Under the pieces are notes generated by a model. That model was given only the letters and a program-made list of their open reading frames with translations. It was not told the origin of the DNA and did no database searches. 15,554 nt of DNA, from positions 1 through 15,554 of the forward strand of contig URLI01000044.1 in NCBI GenBank assembly GCA_900548585.1. The letters run 5' to 3'. Below, piece by piece: positions 1 to 7,845 of the stretch. The stretch comes from an uncultured Prevotella sp. GTDB taxonomy: Bacteria; Bacteroidota; Bacteroidia; Bacteroidales; Bacteroidaceae. The stretch's first letter is position 1, and the number at the start of each line of letters is the position of its first letter. The position numbers and the translations under genes are program-made.

Positions 1-240
1 TGTTCTTTGGCGCATTGCAGAATAAAGAAAGGGGAAGAAACTCGCTCGTTTCCAAATCGTTACCTGTTTAGTCACATCTACAAGGTAACTTTTTTATTTT
101 CAATTAGATACATTTTAATAATTATCTTGGTCTGTAATTACGGCGGTTTTGCCGCCTTGCTTGTTGCCAATGGCAAACAGGGCAGGGATTAACGGTAAAA
201 CGGGATTGTTGTCAACGTGAAGGCGTAAGCGCTGCAAGCG
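1..240. other. Intergenic region with small hairpins, downstream of the helicase gene
   Basis: No convincing gene is seen. A 7-bp inverted repeat, GTTACCT (59-65) and AGGTAAC (83-89), is followed on the plus strand by six T (90-95). It could be a weak terminator for a plus-strand gene left of the window. A GC-rich hairpin, GGCGG (142-146) and CCGCC (152-156), and the near-palindrome TTGCCAATGGCAA just after it lie downstream of the minus-strand helicase gene and may help end its transcript, but no clear U-tract follows on that strand. A 61-codon open frame here has no recognisable motif and overlaps these hairpins, so I do not call it. Confidence 0.35.
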
Positions 241-2637
241 TCACCCTATCACCTTGAACCTGGCGAACTTTAGCAGCAGTTTCTTTGTGCCGGCGTTGCG
301 GAAATCCACCGTGGCGCGGGTATTCTCTCCCGTGCCTTCAACGCTCATGACCTTTCCTATGCCGAAACGGTCGTGCTCTATCGTCGCACCCACACGAACG
401 TCCGGCGACGAAGCGGGGCGGCCGCTTGGCCTTGGCGCGGCATGGGCAGTTGCCGGTGCCTGGCCGGCGTGCCGCATGTTGCCCAGCGTGCGCCTGAAGG
501 CTGGCGACAGAGGGTCGGCGGCACGCTCCGTGCGGTGAGCCGCCTCGCGCAATTTCGGGTCGGCGCGGAACTGCGATGCCACGGGATGTGAGTTCTGGTA
601 CCTGCCGCCGCCGTACGTCACAGGAGACGGGCGCGAGGTTGATGTGAAAAACGTGTTGCCGGCGTCGCTGTCAACATGTATCAGCGACGGGTCTATCTCT
701 GACAGGAAACGGCTCGGGGTGTCGAACTCCATCTTGCCATAGCGGAACCTGTTGCGGGCGCACGTCAGTATGCAGTTGCGCTCGGCGCGCGTGATGGCGA
801 CGTAGAGCAGGCGGCGTTCCTCCTCGAGGCCGCGCCTGCTGTCGGCAGACATCGGGCTGGGGAATATGTTCTCCTCGAGGCCCACGACGAACACCGTGGG
901 GAACTCCAGGCCCTTCGCCGAGTGGATGGTCATCATGGTGACGCGCGCCGCGTCAGCGTCATCGTCGCTGTCGAGGTCGCTGAGCAGCGAGACCTCCTGC
1001 AGGTAGTCAACGAGCAGGCAGTGGCTGTCGCCCTCCTCGCGGCGGTTCCCGACGAAGTCCTGCAGCCCACTGAGCAGTTCCTCGAGGTTCTCCTGCCGCG
1101 AGACATACTCCGGGGAGCTGTCGCTGTAAAGGTCTTTCTGTATGCCCGACGAGTTGATGATCTCACGGCCGAGCGTATAGGCATCGGTGCTGTCGCGCCT
1201 CGCGATGAACTGCGTGATGAGCTCGCGGAAGGCGTTGAGCTTGGCAAGCGTGCCTTTGTTCACGCCGAGCCCTGCCTTCAAGGGGTGCGACATTACCTCC
1301 CACATGCTCATAGAGGCCTCGTAGGCGCGGGCGTAAATCTTCGACACCGTGGTCGCCCCTATGCCGCGTGCCGGGTAGTTGATGACACGGCGCAGAGCCT
1401 CGTCGTCGTCGGGGTTCGCCACAAGGCGCATGTATGCGATGATGTCCTTTATCTCCTTGCGCTGATAGAAACTCAGTCCGCCATATACGCGGTATGGTAT
1501 GTTGGCGTGGCGCAGCGCCTCCTCGAAGGGGCGGCTCTGCGCGTTTGTGCGGTAGAGTATGGCGAAGTCGTCCCACGAGCCTTTCTCCCTCCTGCGGATT
1601 GCCATGATTTCGTTGCACACCACGACAGCCTCCTCCCTGTCGCTGTATGTCGGTTTGAGTGTCAGTTTGTTGCCGTCGCCGTTCTTGCTGTACACCTTCT
1701 TGGGTATCTGCCGCTCGTTGTGGCGTATGAGGCTGTTCGCGGCCTCGACGATGTGCTGCGTGCTGCGGTAGTTCCGCTCGAGTTTGAATAGTTTCGCGCC
1801 GCCGTACATCTCCCTGAAGTCAAGGATGTTGTCGATATTCGCGCCCCGGAAGCTGTATATGCTCTGCGCGTCGTCGCCCACCACGCACACGTTTTTCCGC
1901 TCGCATGTGAGCTGGAACACGATTTTCTGCTGCACGGTGTTGGTGTCCTGATACTCATCGACAAGCACATACATGAAGCGTCCGGCGTACTTGCGCCTTA
2001 TGTCGTCGTTGTCGCGGAAGAGGTTGTGGGTGAGCAGCAGCAGGTCGTCAAAGTCCATCGCGTTTGCCTGTCGGCAACGTGCGGCGTATGCCTTGTACAC
2101 CTTATATGTATTAGGCACGCGCTGCCGGCTGTCGTTCTCTATTATGCTGCGGTTGCCGGCATAGTCCTCTGCCGTGATGAGGCGGTTCTTGGCCATGCTG
2201 ATGCGTCCGTGGACGGAGGCTGGCTTGTATATCTTGTCGTCCAGTCCCATCTCCTTTATTATATTCTTGAGCAGCGAGCGGGAATCTGCCTCGTCGTAGA
2301 TGGTGAAGTTCGGCGTATACCCGAGACGGTCTGCCTCTACGCGCAGGATTCTCGAGAAGACGGAGTGGAACGTCCCCATGACCAGCCTTGCCGCCACGTC
2401 GCTGCCGACGAGCGAGCCGATGCGGTCCTTCATCTCGCGCGCCGCCTTGTTGGTGAACGTCAGTGCCAGTATGTTCCACGGCTTGATGCCTATATGCAGC
2501 AGGTAGGCTATCTTGTATGTCAGCACGCGTGTCTTGCCCGAGCCGGCGCCGGCGATGACCAGCGACGGGCCCTCGGTTGACACCACCGCCTCGCGCTGGC
2601 TGTCGTTGAGCTGCGAAAGAATGCTCTCTGTGTCCAT
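241..2637 (-). CDS. UvrD/PcrA-type ATP-dependent 3'-5' DNA helicase (superfamily 1)
   Basis: A 798-aa SF1A helicase that would unwind DNA with ATP during nucleotide excision repair, mismatch repair and removal of stalled complexes. All diagnostic motifs are visible in order: Walker A AGAGSGKT (29-36), the TFTNKAA motif Ia (60-66), DEYQD motif II (227-231), GDDAQSIYSFRGA motif III (254-266), NYRS motif IV (289-292), a TIHSAKGLEFP motif V and an EEERRLLYVAITRA motif VI. The C-terminus, after a low-complexity linker rich in Pro, Ala and His, has a GATIEHDRFGIGKVMSVEG segment typical of the Tudor-like tail of PcrA/UvrD. Length is slightly above the usual 720-780 aa. It starts 4 bp after the mtgA stop, so the two are probably co-transcribed. 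UvrD and PcrA cannot be told apart from sequence alone, so no symbol is given. Confidence 0.96.
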   Translation of the reverse strand: MDTESILSQLNDSQREAVVSTEGPSLVIAGAGSGKTRVLTYKIAYLLHIGIKPWNILALTFTNKAAREMKDRIGSLVGSDVAARLVMGTFHSVFSRILRVEADRLGYTPNFTIYDEADSRSLLKNIIKEMGLDDKIYKPASVHGRISMAKNRLITAEDYAGNRSIIENDSRQRVPNTYKVYKAYAARCRQANAMDFDDLLLLTHNLFRDNDDIRRKYAGRFMYVLVDEYQDTNTVQQKIVFQLTCERKNVCVVGDDAQSIYSFRGANIDNILDFREMYGGAKLFKLERNYRSTQHIVEAANSLIRHNERQIPKKVYSKNGDGNKLTLKPTYSDREEAVVVCNEIMAIRRREKGSWDDFAILYRTNAQSRPFEEALRHANIPYRVYGGLSFYQRKEIKDIIAYMRLVANPDDDEALRRVINYPARGIGATTVSKIYARAYEASMSMWEVMSHPLKAGLGVNKGTLAKLNAFRELITQFIARRDSTDAYTLGREIINSSGIQKDLYSDSSPEYVSRQENLEELLSGLQDFVGNRREEGDSHCLLVDYLQEVSLLSDLDSDDDADAARVTMMTIHSAKGLEFPTVFVVGLEENIFPSPMSADSRRGLEEERRLLYVAITRAERNCILTCARNRFRYGKMEFDTPSRFLSEIDPSLIHVDSDAGNTFFTSTSRPSPVTYGGGRYQNSHPVASQFRADPKLREAAHRTERAADPLSPAFRRTLGNMRHAGQAPATAHAAPRPSGRPASSPDVRVGATIEHDRFGIGKVMSVEGTGENTRATVDFRNAGTKKLLLKFARFKVIG

Positions 2638-2641
2638 GTCC

Positions 2642-3373
2642 TTATCTCTTGTATATGCCGCCCTTCACCGTGCGCTTGTCAATGTCCTCGTTTTCGGCCG
2701 GGAACTTGGGTATGAACTTCATGTTTGCCTCAATCCTTGCGCGCCGGCTGCGTACATATTTGCTCGGCTCGAGCGACGAGTACTTCCTCGGGTTGGGCAG
2801 CGTGGCGGCAATCAGGGCGCACTCCGAACGGGTGAGCTCGCTGGCAGACTTGCCGAAATGCAGGCGCGCCACGGCCTCAACGCCGTATATCCCGTCACCT
2901 GTCTCGATGGAGTTGAGGTACACCTCCATTATCCGCTGCTTGCTCCACATCAGTTCTATAAGCACAGTGAAATACGCCTCAAGGCCTTTCCTAAGCCATG
3001 TCCGGTCGGGGAAGAGGAACACGTTCTTGGCCGTCTGCTGGGATATTGTGCTGGCGCCCACCTTCCTTCCGCCCGACGCATTGTGCTTCGCCGCCTGCTC
3101 AATCTGCCTGAAGTCGAAGCCGTGGTGCAGGAGGAAACGCGCGTCCTCGCTGCCCATGACCGCCACGGGCATGCTCGGCGAGATGTCGCCGAGGCGCACC
3201 CACTTGTGCTCAACGCGCGGCGAATGACCGTCAATCACCTGGCCGACACAGCGTATCACCATGAGCGGCGTGACATATACCGGCACGAAGCGGTAAACCA
3301 CGACCGAGAGAATCGTGGAGACGAAGAACGCCACAACCGCCATTCGGAGTATTTTCCTTAACTTCTTCCACAT
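2642..3373 (-). CDS. mtgA: Monofunctional biosynthetic peptidoglycan transglycosylase (GT51)
   Basis: A 243-aa inner-membrane glycosyltransferase that polymerises lipid II into glycan strands in the periplasm. One N-terminal membrane segment (about residues 10-32) follows a basic start. The GT51 signatures are present: SEDARF with the catalytic Glu (about 76), GASTISQQTAKNVF (106-119), then KQRIMEVYLN (145-154) and GIYGVEAVAR. There is no penicillin-binding transpeptidase domain, and the length fits stand-alone MtgA (about 230-270 aa) rather than a class A PBP. It lies 82 bp downstream of the OmpA-like gene, beyond a strong terminator, and only 4 bp ahead of the helicase gene. No good -7 element was seen before it, so its promoter is unresolved. 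Confidence 0.95.
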   Translation of the reverse strand: MWKKLRKILRMAVVAFFVSTILSVVVYRFVPVYVTPLMVIRCVGQVIDGHSPRVEHKWVRLGDISPSMPVAVMGSEDARFLLHHGFDFRQIEQAAKHNASGGRKVGASTISQQTAKNVFLFPDRTWLRKGLEAYFTVLIELMWSKQRIMEVYLNSIETGDGIYGVEAVARLHFGKSASELTRSECALIAATLPNPRKYSSLEPSKYVRSRRARIEANMKFIPKFPAENEDIDKRTVKGGIYKR

Positions 3374-3395
3374 TGGCGTATTATAGTGAAACCTT

Positions 3396-3427
3396 AAAAA
3401 AGAGGGCGACCCTTGTCAATCGCCCTC
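3396..3427 (-). terminator. Intrinsic terminator of the OmpA-like lipoprotein gene
   Basis: Read on the minus strand, an 8-bp perfect stem (GAGGGCGA with TCGCCCTC, plus-strand 3402-3409 and 3420-3427) with a 10-nt loop is followed directly by six U. It lies about 30 bp after the lipoprotein stop codon and separates that gene from mtgA. Confidence 0.9.
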
Positions 3428-3455
3428 CTTGTGATATTTGCCTGAGAGACAGTGA

Positions 3456-4151
3456 TTAGCGCAGCGTTCCGTTGTTGGCGGCGTTAATCATCGCCTCGCT
3501 CGCGTACATGTAAATCTCTACGCGGCGGTTCTGGGCCTTGCCGTATGCCGTGCTGTTGCTTGCAACGGGGTTCTCCTCGCCGTAGCCCTCGCACGACTTT
3601 ATCTGGTTGTACTTTACACCCTGGCTCGTGAGATAGTTGCAAACGCTCTGTGCGCGCTGCAGGGAGAGGTCCTTGTTCTTCTGGTAACTCTGCGAAGCGG
3701 AATATCCGCGCCATCCCTGGTTGTCGGTGTAACCCTGGATTGAGACGTCGGTGTCGGCAAAATCGCGAAGCACACCGGCAAAGTTGCTGAGTGCCTGGCG
3801 TGCTGACGGCTGCAGGTCGGCCCTGCCCGTGTTGAAGAGAATACCGCTGTCGAAAGAAACCTTCACTGCCTTCAGACCGTTAGCATCGGTGATTTCCTCA
3901 ACCTTAGCGTTGTCGATGGCCTCGGCGCGCTCCTTGGCCTTGTCCATCTTCTTGCCTATCAACGCTCCGGCGCCTGCTCCGACGGCTGACCCGACGGCTG
4001 TCCCGACGGCTGTGTTACCTGCGAGTTTGCCCACAACGGCACCAAGCAAAGCACCGCCGCCGGTACCGATCAGCGCACCCTTCTGGGTGTTGTTGCAACT
4101 TACCAACAATGCAAGACACATTGCGAATGTCAAAAACTTAAACTTTTTCAT
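3456..4151 (-). CDS. OmpA-family peptidoglycan-associated outer membrane lipoprotein
   Basis: A 231-aa lipoprotein likely to link the outer membrane to peptidoglycan. A lipoprotein signal peptide ends in LLVSC, with Cys19 as the probable lipidated residue. Residues 25-66 form a glycine-zipper, membrane-like region (repeated Gly/Ala, including TAVGTAVGSAVG). The C-terminal OmpA domain covers about 95-215, with GYTDNQG (Asp143) and LSLQRAQSV (Arg166), matching the Asp and Arg that bind diaminopimelate in OmpA-type domains, and a NRRVEI ending. It is transcribed alone: a -7 element lies upstream and an intrinsic terminator follows. It resembles YiaD-type proteins, but I give no symbol. Confidence 0.93.
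   Translation of the reverse strand: MKKFKFLTFAMCLALLVSCNNTQKGALIGTGGGALLGAVVGKLAGNTAVGTAVGSAVGAGAGALIGKKMDKAKERAEAIDNAKVEEITDANGLKAVKVSFDSGILFNTGRADLQPSARQALSNFAGVLRDFADTDVSIQGYTDNQGWRGYSASQSYQKNKDLSLQRAQSVCNYLTSQGVKYNQIKSCEGYGEENPVASNSTAYGKAQNRRVEIYMYASEAMINAANNGTLR
3979..4014 (-). repeat. Three tandem 12-bp units inside the lipoprotein glycine zipper
   Basis: CCGACGGCTG recurs with exact 12-bp period three times (from 3979, 3991 and 4003) and encodes Ala-Val-Gly-(Thr/Ser) repeats of the glycine-zipper segment. In-frame slippage here would change the zipper length by four residues. Confidence 0.85.
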
Positions 4152-4223
4152 TTTCGTATCGTTTTAAATGTTAATATTAAGATGTTTAATCACATACTGC
4201 AACACAAGAAACATAATCATCTG

Positions 4224-4231
4224 CAAATTTA
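4224..4231 (-). promoter_or_regulatory. -7 element of the OmpA-like lipoprotein gene
   Basis: The minus strand reads TAAATTTG, a perfect TAnnTTTG match to the Bacteroidota sigma-ABfr -7 element. An ATTG 20 bp further upstream (4252-4255) may be a degenerate -33 element. Implied leader: about 65 nt. Confidence 0.6.
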
Positions 4232-4274
4232 ATTCTTTTTTCCGAATAACACAATACAAACCAACTTTTTTTAG

Positions 4275-4282
4275 TATTTTTG
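4275..4282 (+). promoter_or_regulatory. -7 element of proS
   Basis: TATTTTTG matches the TAnnTTTG consensus and lies 31 bp before the proS start codon, giving a leader of about 25 nt. No TTTG is seen 19-21 bp upstream. Confidence 0.6.
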
Positions 4283-4313
4283 CAGTCAAATTACGAATAA
4301 TGATATTTTTGAC

Positions 4314-5795
4314 ATGGCAAAAGAACTAAAAGAACTCACCAAACGTGCCGAAAACTACAGTCAGTGGTACAACGATTTGGTGGTTAAGGCAGAACTTGCC
4401 GAACAGTCGGCGGTGCGCGGTTGTATGGTAATCAAGCCATACGGATATGCAATATGGGAGAAAATGCAACAGCAACTCGACCTGATGTTCAAGGAAACTG
4501 GCGCGCGGAACGCTTATTTCCCACTGCTCATACCAAAGTCGTTCCTCTCGCGGGAGGCAGAGCATGTGGAGGGCTTCGCGAAGGAATGTGCCGTGGTGAC
4601 ACACTACCGCCTGCGCGCAAAGGAGGACAAGAGCGGAGTGGAGGTGGACCCCGCCGCAAAGCTTGAGGAGGAACTGATAGTGAGGCCAACGTCGGAGACG
4701 ATTATATGGAACACCTACAAGAACTGGATTCACTCGTGGCGCGACCTGCCACTGATGTGCAACCAGTGGTGCAACGTGATGCGGTGGGAAATGCGCACAC
4801 GGCCTTTCCTGCGCACGAGCGAGTTCCTCTGGCAGGAGGGACACACGGCACACGCCACCAAGGAGGAGGCCGAAAACGAGGCAAGGCTGATGCTGTCGGT
4901 GTATGCCAGGTTCGCCGAGCAGTGGATGGCAGTGCCGGTGGTGCAGGGCGTGAAAAGCGAGACGGAACGGTTCGCAGGCGCGCTCGACACCTACACCATC
5001 GAGGCAATGATGCAGGACGGCAAGGCACTTCAGAGCGGAACAAGCCATTTCCTCGGGCAGAACTTCGCCAAGGCGTTCGACGTGACATACCTCAACAAGG
5101 AAAACAAGCCGGAATATGTGTGGGCGACATCATGGGGCGTGTCAACAAGGCTGGTCGGCGCACTGATTATGACACACTCCGACGACAACGGACTCGTGCT
5201 TCCGCCGAGGCTCGCGCCGCTGCAGGTGGTCATCATCCCAATCGCAAACAAACCGGAACAGCTCGCCGCAGTGAGCGGGAAGGTAGAGCCAATCGTCAAG
5301 GAGCTGAAGGCAAAGGGCATAAGCGTGAAGTATGACGACTCTGACAACAAGCGGCCAGGGTTCAAGTTCGCAGACTACGAGCTGAAAGGTGTCCCCGTGA
5401 GATTAGTGCTGGGCGCGCGCGACATAGAGAACGGCACGATCGAGGTGATGCGCCGCGACACGCTCGAGAAAGAGACACGCAGCATCGACGGAATAGCCGG
5501 ATATGTCGGAACATTGCTCGGGGAAATACAGCAGAACATCTTCGACAAGGCAAAGGCGGCACGCGATGCACGCATATACGAATGCGACAACTACGAGGAG
5601 TTCAAGGAGCGCATCAAGGACGGCGGCTTCTTCATCTGCCCCTGGGACGGCACGGCCGAGACGGAGGCAAGGATAAAGGAGGAGACGCAGGCAACGATAC
5701 GCTGCGTGCCGTTCGGTGTGGAACAGACAGAAGGCGTTGACATGGTGAGCGGCAAGCCAGCCAAGCAGCGCGTCATAATAGCACGCAGTTACTGA
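4314..5795 (+). CDS. proS: Prolyl-tRNA synthetase, archaeal/eukaryal type
   Basis: A 493-aa class II aminoacyl-tRNA synthetase that charges tRNA-Pro with proline in the cytoplasm. RPTSE (124-128) and RTRPFLRTSEFLWQEGHTAHAT (from 161) form the motif 2 region that binds ATP and proline, and WGVSTRLVGALIMTHSDDNGLVLPP is the motif 3 region. No insertion (editing) domain sits between motifs 2 and 3, and after the anticodon-binding domain there is a C-terminal extension with cysteines (YEC, FFICPWDG, IRCVPFG) ending in Tyr. That layout is the short archaeal/eukaryal-type enzyme, which many Bacteroidota use, not the E. coli type with an editing domain. The start at 4314 follows a good -7 element, and a hairpin terminator follows the stop. 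Confidence 0.97.
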   Translation: MAKELKELTKRAENYSQWYNDLVVKAELAEQSAVRGCMVIKPYGYAIWEKMQQQLDLMFKETGARNAYFPLLIPKSFLSREAEHVEGFAKECAVVTHYRLRAKEDKSGVEVDPAAKLEEELIVRPTSETIIWNTYKNWIHSWRDLPLMCNQWCNVMRWEMRTRPFLRTSEFLWQEGHTAHATKEEAENEARLMLSVYARFAEQWMAVPVVQGVKSETERFAGALDTYTIEAMMQDGKALQSGTSHFLGQNFAKAFDVTYLNKENKPEYVWATSWGVSTRLVGALIMTHSDDNGLVLPPRLAPLQVVIIPIANKPEQLAAVSGKVEPIVKELKAKGISVKYDDSDNKRPGFKFADYELKGVPVRLVLGARDIENGTIEVMRRDTLEKETRSIDGIAGYVGTLLGEIQQNIFDKAKAARDARIYECDNYEEFKERIKDGGFFICPWDGTAETEARIKEETQATIRCVPFGVEQTEGVDMVSGKPAKQRVIIARSY

Positions 5796-5811
5796 TTATT
5801 ATAGGAACACA

Positions 5812-5854
5812 CAAACAGGCAGGTGTCTTAAACACATCTGTCTGCTTGTATTTT
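5812..5854 (+). terminator. Probable intrinsic terminator of proS
   Basis: Two 15-nt arms (5812-5826 and 5834-5848) pair on the plus strand with two G-U pairs and one A-C mismatch around a 7-nt loop, and are followed by a T-rich run (TATTTT). It begins 16 bp after the proS stop. Confidence 0.7.
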
Positions 5855-5881
5855 AAAATCCGATACCGAAATACAACACGA

Positions 5882-5909
5882 AGCGGAAGCCTCTTCAACG
5901 ACTTCCGCT
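5882..5909 (-). terminator. Hairpin downstream of tRNA-Ser, possible terminator
   Basis: A perfect 8-bp inverted repeat, AGCGGAAG (5882-5889) and CTTCCGCT (5902-5909), starts about 10 nt past the tRNA 3' end on the minus strand. The U-tract that follows is poor, so it may be a processing structure. Confidence 0.4.
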
Positions 5910-5919
5910 CACCATCCTG

Positions 5920-6007
5920 CGGAGAGACGGGGATTCGAACCCCGGAACCGGTTTTGCCGGTTACACGCTTTCCAGGCGTGCCTCTTCAGCCACTCGAGCA
6001 CCTCTCC
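5920..6007 (-). tRNA. tRNA-Ser, anticodon GGA
   Basis: The minus strand folds into an 88-nt cloverleaf with a long variable arm, as expected for serine. The acceptor arm is GGAGAGG paired with TCTCTCC (one G-U), the anticodon stem is CACGC/GCGTG around the loop CTGGAAA (anticodon GGA, reading UCC/UCU), the variable arm pairs ACCGG with CCGGT, and the T arm contains GGTTCGAATCC. The discriminator is G and CCA is not encoded. It points toward proS. Confidence 0.95.
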
Positions 6008-6024
6008 ATTCTTATTACGCGGTG

Positions 6025-6032
6025 CAAAATTA
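6025..6032 (-). promoter_or_regulatory. -7 element of tRNA-Ser
   Basis: The minus strand reads TAATTTTG, a TAnnTTTG match, 18 bp upstream of the mature tRNA 5' end. No TTTG is seen at the usual -33 spacing. Confidence 0.5.
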
Positions 6033-6184
6033 ATGCTTATCTTTCAAAAAGGAGAATGTTTTGATGTATTTTTTCTATTGCTCTCCGCTAAACTTTAAAA
6101 TCGCGGGAAATTATCAGGAGTAGTAAACATATTACCGCCTGAATATGTTATAAAATCTAAAATAACCAATAACCTGAACGATTA
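6033..6184. other. AT-rich intergenic region at the border of the accessory cluster
   Basis: No gene is seen. It holds an 8-bp inverted repeat, AACATATT (6126-6133) and AATATGTT (6142-6149), with an 8-nt centre. It is unrelated to the TTACAC palindrome and could be a separate operator or a weak hairpin. Confidence 0.4.
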
Positions 6185-6200
6185 TTACACTTTTGTGTAG
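6185..6200 (+). promoter_or_regulatory. Palindromic box 1 (TTACAC-TTTT-GTGTAG), ThiF promoter
   Basis: One of five copies of the same palindrome in this cluster; the last base departs from perfect symmetry. Its centre (6192.5) is 34 bp upstream of the centre of the -7 element at 6223-6230. Likely an activator site for the LuxR-type protein encoded nearby (inference). Confidence 0.85.
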
Positions 6201-6222
6201 TGAATGTTTGTATTGCAGATTC

Positions 6223-6230
6223 TACTTTTG
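6223..6230 (+). promoter_or_regulatory. -7 element of the ThiF-like gene
   Basis: TACTTTTG, a perfect TAnnTTTG. There is no TTTG 19-21 bp upstream; box 1 occupies that zone, which suggests activator dependence. The leader would be only about 12-14 nt. Confidence 0.7.
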
Positions 6231-6249
6231 CCAAAAATAATTATTGATT

Positions 6250-6999
6250 ATGGAAGAAAGATACAGTAGAAACAGACTCTATGTGAGCGAAAGGGAACAA
6301 AGTATTATCAAGGATTATAAAATTTTCCTTGGTGGTGCAGGTATAGGAAGTATAGTGGCTGAATGTGCTTTGCGGTTTGGTTTCGAGCATATCACCATTG
6401 TTGACGGTGATAAAGTTGAAAAAAGCAACCTTAACAGGCAGAGCTATACGGAGAACGACATTGGCAGATACAAGGCGGAGTGTTTGGCTGAGCGTCTGCT
6501 AAGCATCAATCCCAATGCGCAGATAGAATTTCATACGGAGTTCCTGACTCCTGATAATATCGAAGAGATGCTGAATGGGCATGATGTTGCTATAAATGCA
6601 TTGGACTTTAAGGATAACACCCCATTCGTCTTTGATGAAATCTGCAAAAAAAGAAAAATCCCCGTACTGCACCCGTACAACTTTGGCTGGGCTGGCTTTG
6701 TCACGGTTGTTGATCCATTGGGACATTCCTTGTCTGAAATGGCTGATGAGCCTAAAGGGTTTGAGTTGAAGGTGGCTGAGTATGTTACAGGACATGGGGC
6801 TTTCTGGAATCAGCCAAAGGAATGGTTGGATAAAATAGTTACTCAATACAGGGAAGAAAGCGATATGCTCCCACCTCCACAACTGTCCATAGCATCATGG
6901 ATTGCAGCGGGATTGTGTACAACGGCGATGTACAATCTTGCCACGGGGAAAAGCATTAACTATTTCCCAAAATTCTATTTCTCCTCGCTTTTGCAGTAA
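6250..6999 (+). CDS. ThiF/E1-like adenylyltransferase of the cluster
   Basis: A 249-aa protein of the ThiF/MoeB/E1 superfamily, whose members adenylate a carboxylate, often the C-terminus of a small protein or peptide. The Rossmann nucleotide site GGAGIG (28-33), the acidic strand end VDGDKVEKSNLNRQ (51-64) with the conserved Arg63, and Lys75 are visible. NALDF (116-120) stands where MoeB-type enzymes have their Mg-binding Asp. The four cysteines do not form CxxC pairs, so the structural zinc site of ThiF/MoeB is absent, and no catalytic-Cys loop is evident. ATG 6250 is preferred over TTG 6244, which begins very near the predicted transcript start. It is convergent with the luxR-like gene (13 bp between stops) and has its own box-controlled promoter. 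Substrate unknown: an amino acid or acyl acid for signal synthesis, or the precursor C-terminus, are both possible. Confidence 0.85.
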   Translation: MEERYSRNRLYVSEREQSIIKDYKIFLGGAGIGSIVAECALRFGFEHITIVDGDKVEKSNLNRQSYTENDIGRYKAECLAERLLSINPNAQIEFHTEFLTPDNIEEMLNGHDVAINALDFKDNTPFVFDEICKKRKIPVLHPYNFGWAGFVTVVDPLGHSLSEMADEPKGFELKVAEYVTGHGAFWNQPKEWLDKIVTQYREESDMLPPPQLSIASWIAAGLCTTAMYNLATGKSINYFPKFYFSSLLQ

Positions 7000-7012
7000 G
7001 TGAAGTTCTTTT

Positions 7013-7768
7013 TCAGAACAACTTGTTTAAGGTTGCCCTTGAAATAGCTTCTGTGATATTCGTCACGCCTAACTTTTCAAAGGCGTGGCGTTTGTAGAAT
7101 TTAATGGAGTCCAACGAGCGGCACATCCTGTCGGCTATTTCCGTCATGGTAAGACCAGCGACAGAAAGCCTGAGCACCTCAAGTTCCTCTTCTTTGAGCG
7201 AAATACCCTCACATTCCTTCCACCGATGTCCCTCGAAAGAGTATATCCAATATTTCTGTTGTCCCTTCTTGTGGAACTCTACATGCCCTGCTGTTTTATG
7301 TGAAGATAGCGATACGACACACATACCAATCCATATCTTGCCCTCGTCGGTCAATAGAATGGGAGTAAGCTGGTGGTTGATCAGTTTGCTCTTTGTCCCA
7401 CTCTGTAAATGAAAGTGATAGGACATAGAGCACTGGTATTTATCCACGTTGTCGAAAGTATCAAAGAACTTAAACCCACTGCTGTTCAGCTCAACAAGCA
7501 TTTTTTGCTCTTCCTCTGGCACATATTCCAAGTAAAAGCTGTATCCTAATTCCTTCACCTCCTTTGCCGTATGACCACAAAGAAACAAGGGGTTGTCCGA
7601 CACATAAAGAAATTCCTGCCTGTAATAATCTATCAAGTAAACACTCTGATAATTCACACGTGCAAATGCCTCTACCGTTTGTACTAATGTAGATAGTACA
7701 TGTGAGTCATAGTCTGGTGCATTGCTTACGGTATTCGATGCTATAAAGAAATCTTTTATGTCTGTCAT
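7013..7768 (-). CDS. LuxR-type transcriptional regulator with PAS-like sensor half
   Basis: A 251-aa regulator. The C-terminus (190-247) is a LuxR/GerE helix-turn-helix: LKEEELEVLRLSVAGLTMTEIADRM, then SLDSIKFYKRHAFEKLGVTN with the recognition helix. The N-terminal ~160 residues look like a PAS-type fold (VYLIDYYRQEFLYVSDNP, then a strand-rich stretch), not the autoinducer-binding domain of proteobacterial LuxR and not a response-regulator receiver. The frame stays open upstream to 7840, but a complete promoter lies at 7809-7841 inside that stretch, so ATG 7768 is the probable start, with a leader of about 35 nt. It is divergent from the FeeM/LuxI-like gene, with two palindromic boxes between them, and is the natural candidate to bind all five boxes. 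The ligand is unknown; the product of the neighbouring acyltransferase is the obvious guess. Confidence 0.88.
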   Translation of the reverse strand: MTDIKDFFIASNTVSNAPDYDSHVLSTLVQTVEAFARVNYQSVYLIDYYRQEFLYVSDNPLFLCGHTAKEVKELGYSFYLEYVPEEEQKMLVELNSSGFKFFDTFDNVDKYQCSMSYHFHLQSGTKSKLINHQLTPILLTDEGKIWIGMCVVSLSSHKTAGHVEFHKKGQQKYWIYSFEGHRWKECEGISLKEEELEVLRLSVAGLTMTEIADRMCRSLDSIKFYKRHAFEKLGVTNITEAISRATLNKLF

Positions 7769-7808
7769 ATATGCTAAACGTGCTAAGGTTCGCTGATATA
7801 TTTCACTA

Positions 7809-7841
7809 CAAAAGTACATTTTTAATGCGAAATACCACAAA
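7809..7841 (-). promoter_or_regulatory. Complete sigma-ABfr promoter of the luxR-like gene
   Basis: On the minus strand, TTTG (plus 7838-7841), a 21-bp spacer and TACTTTTG (7809-7816) give a full -33/-7 Bacteroidota promoter. Box 2 begins 4 bp upstream of the -33 element. Unlike the three box-driven promoters, this one should have basal activity without an activator. Confidence 0.75.
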
Positions 7842-7845
7842 AAGA

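Noticed and set aside
7..192. 61-codon open frame at the left end
   Set aside because: Overlaps hairpins and an AT-rich stretch, and its product shows no motif or convincing start context.
922..1791. 289-codon plus-strand open frame inside the helicase gene
   Set aside because: Antisense shadow of a GC-rich gene whose real frame carries all helicase motifs.
2513..3361. 282-codon plus-strand open frame across uvrD-mtgA
   Set aside because: Antisense shadow; it spans the junction of two well-supported minus-strand genes.
5920..6249. tRNA-Ser as the integration site of a genomic island carrying the cluster
   Set aside because: Integration normally uses the tRNA 3' end, which here faces proS, not the cluster. 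No integrase, direct repeat of the tRNA end or insertion sequence was found.
7000..7025. Bidirectional terminator between the convergent ThiF and luxR-like genes
   Set aside because: Only a 5-bp GTTCT/AGAAC stem with a short T-run overlapping the luxR-like stop; too weak to call.
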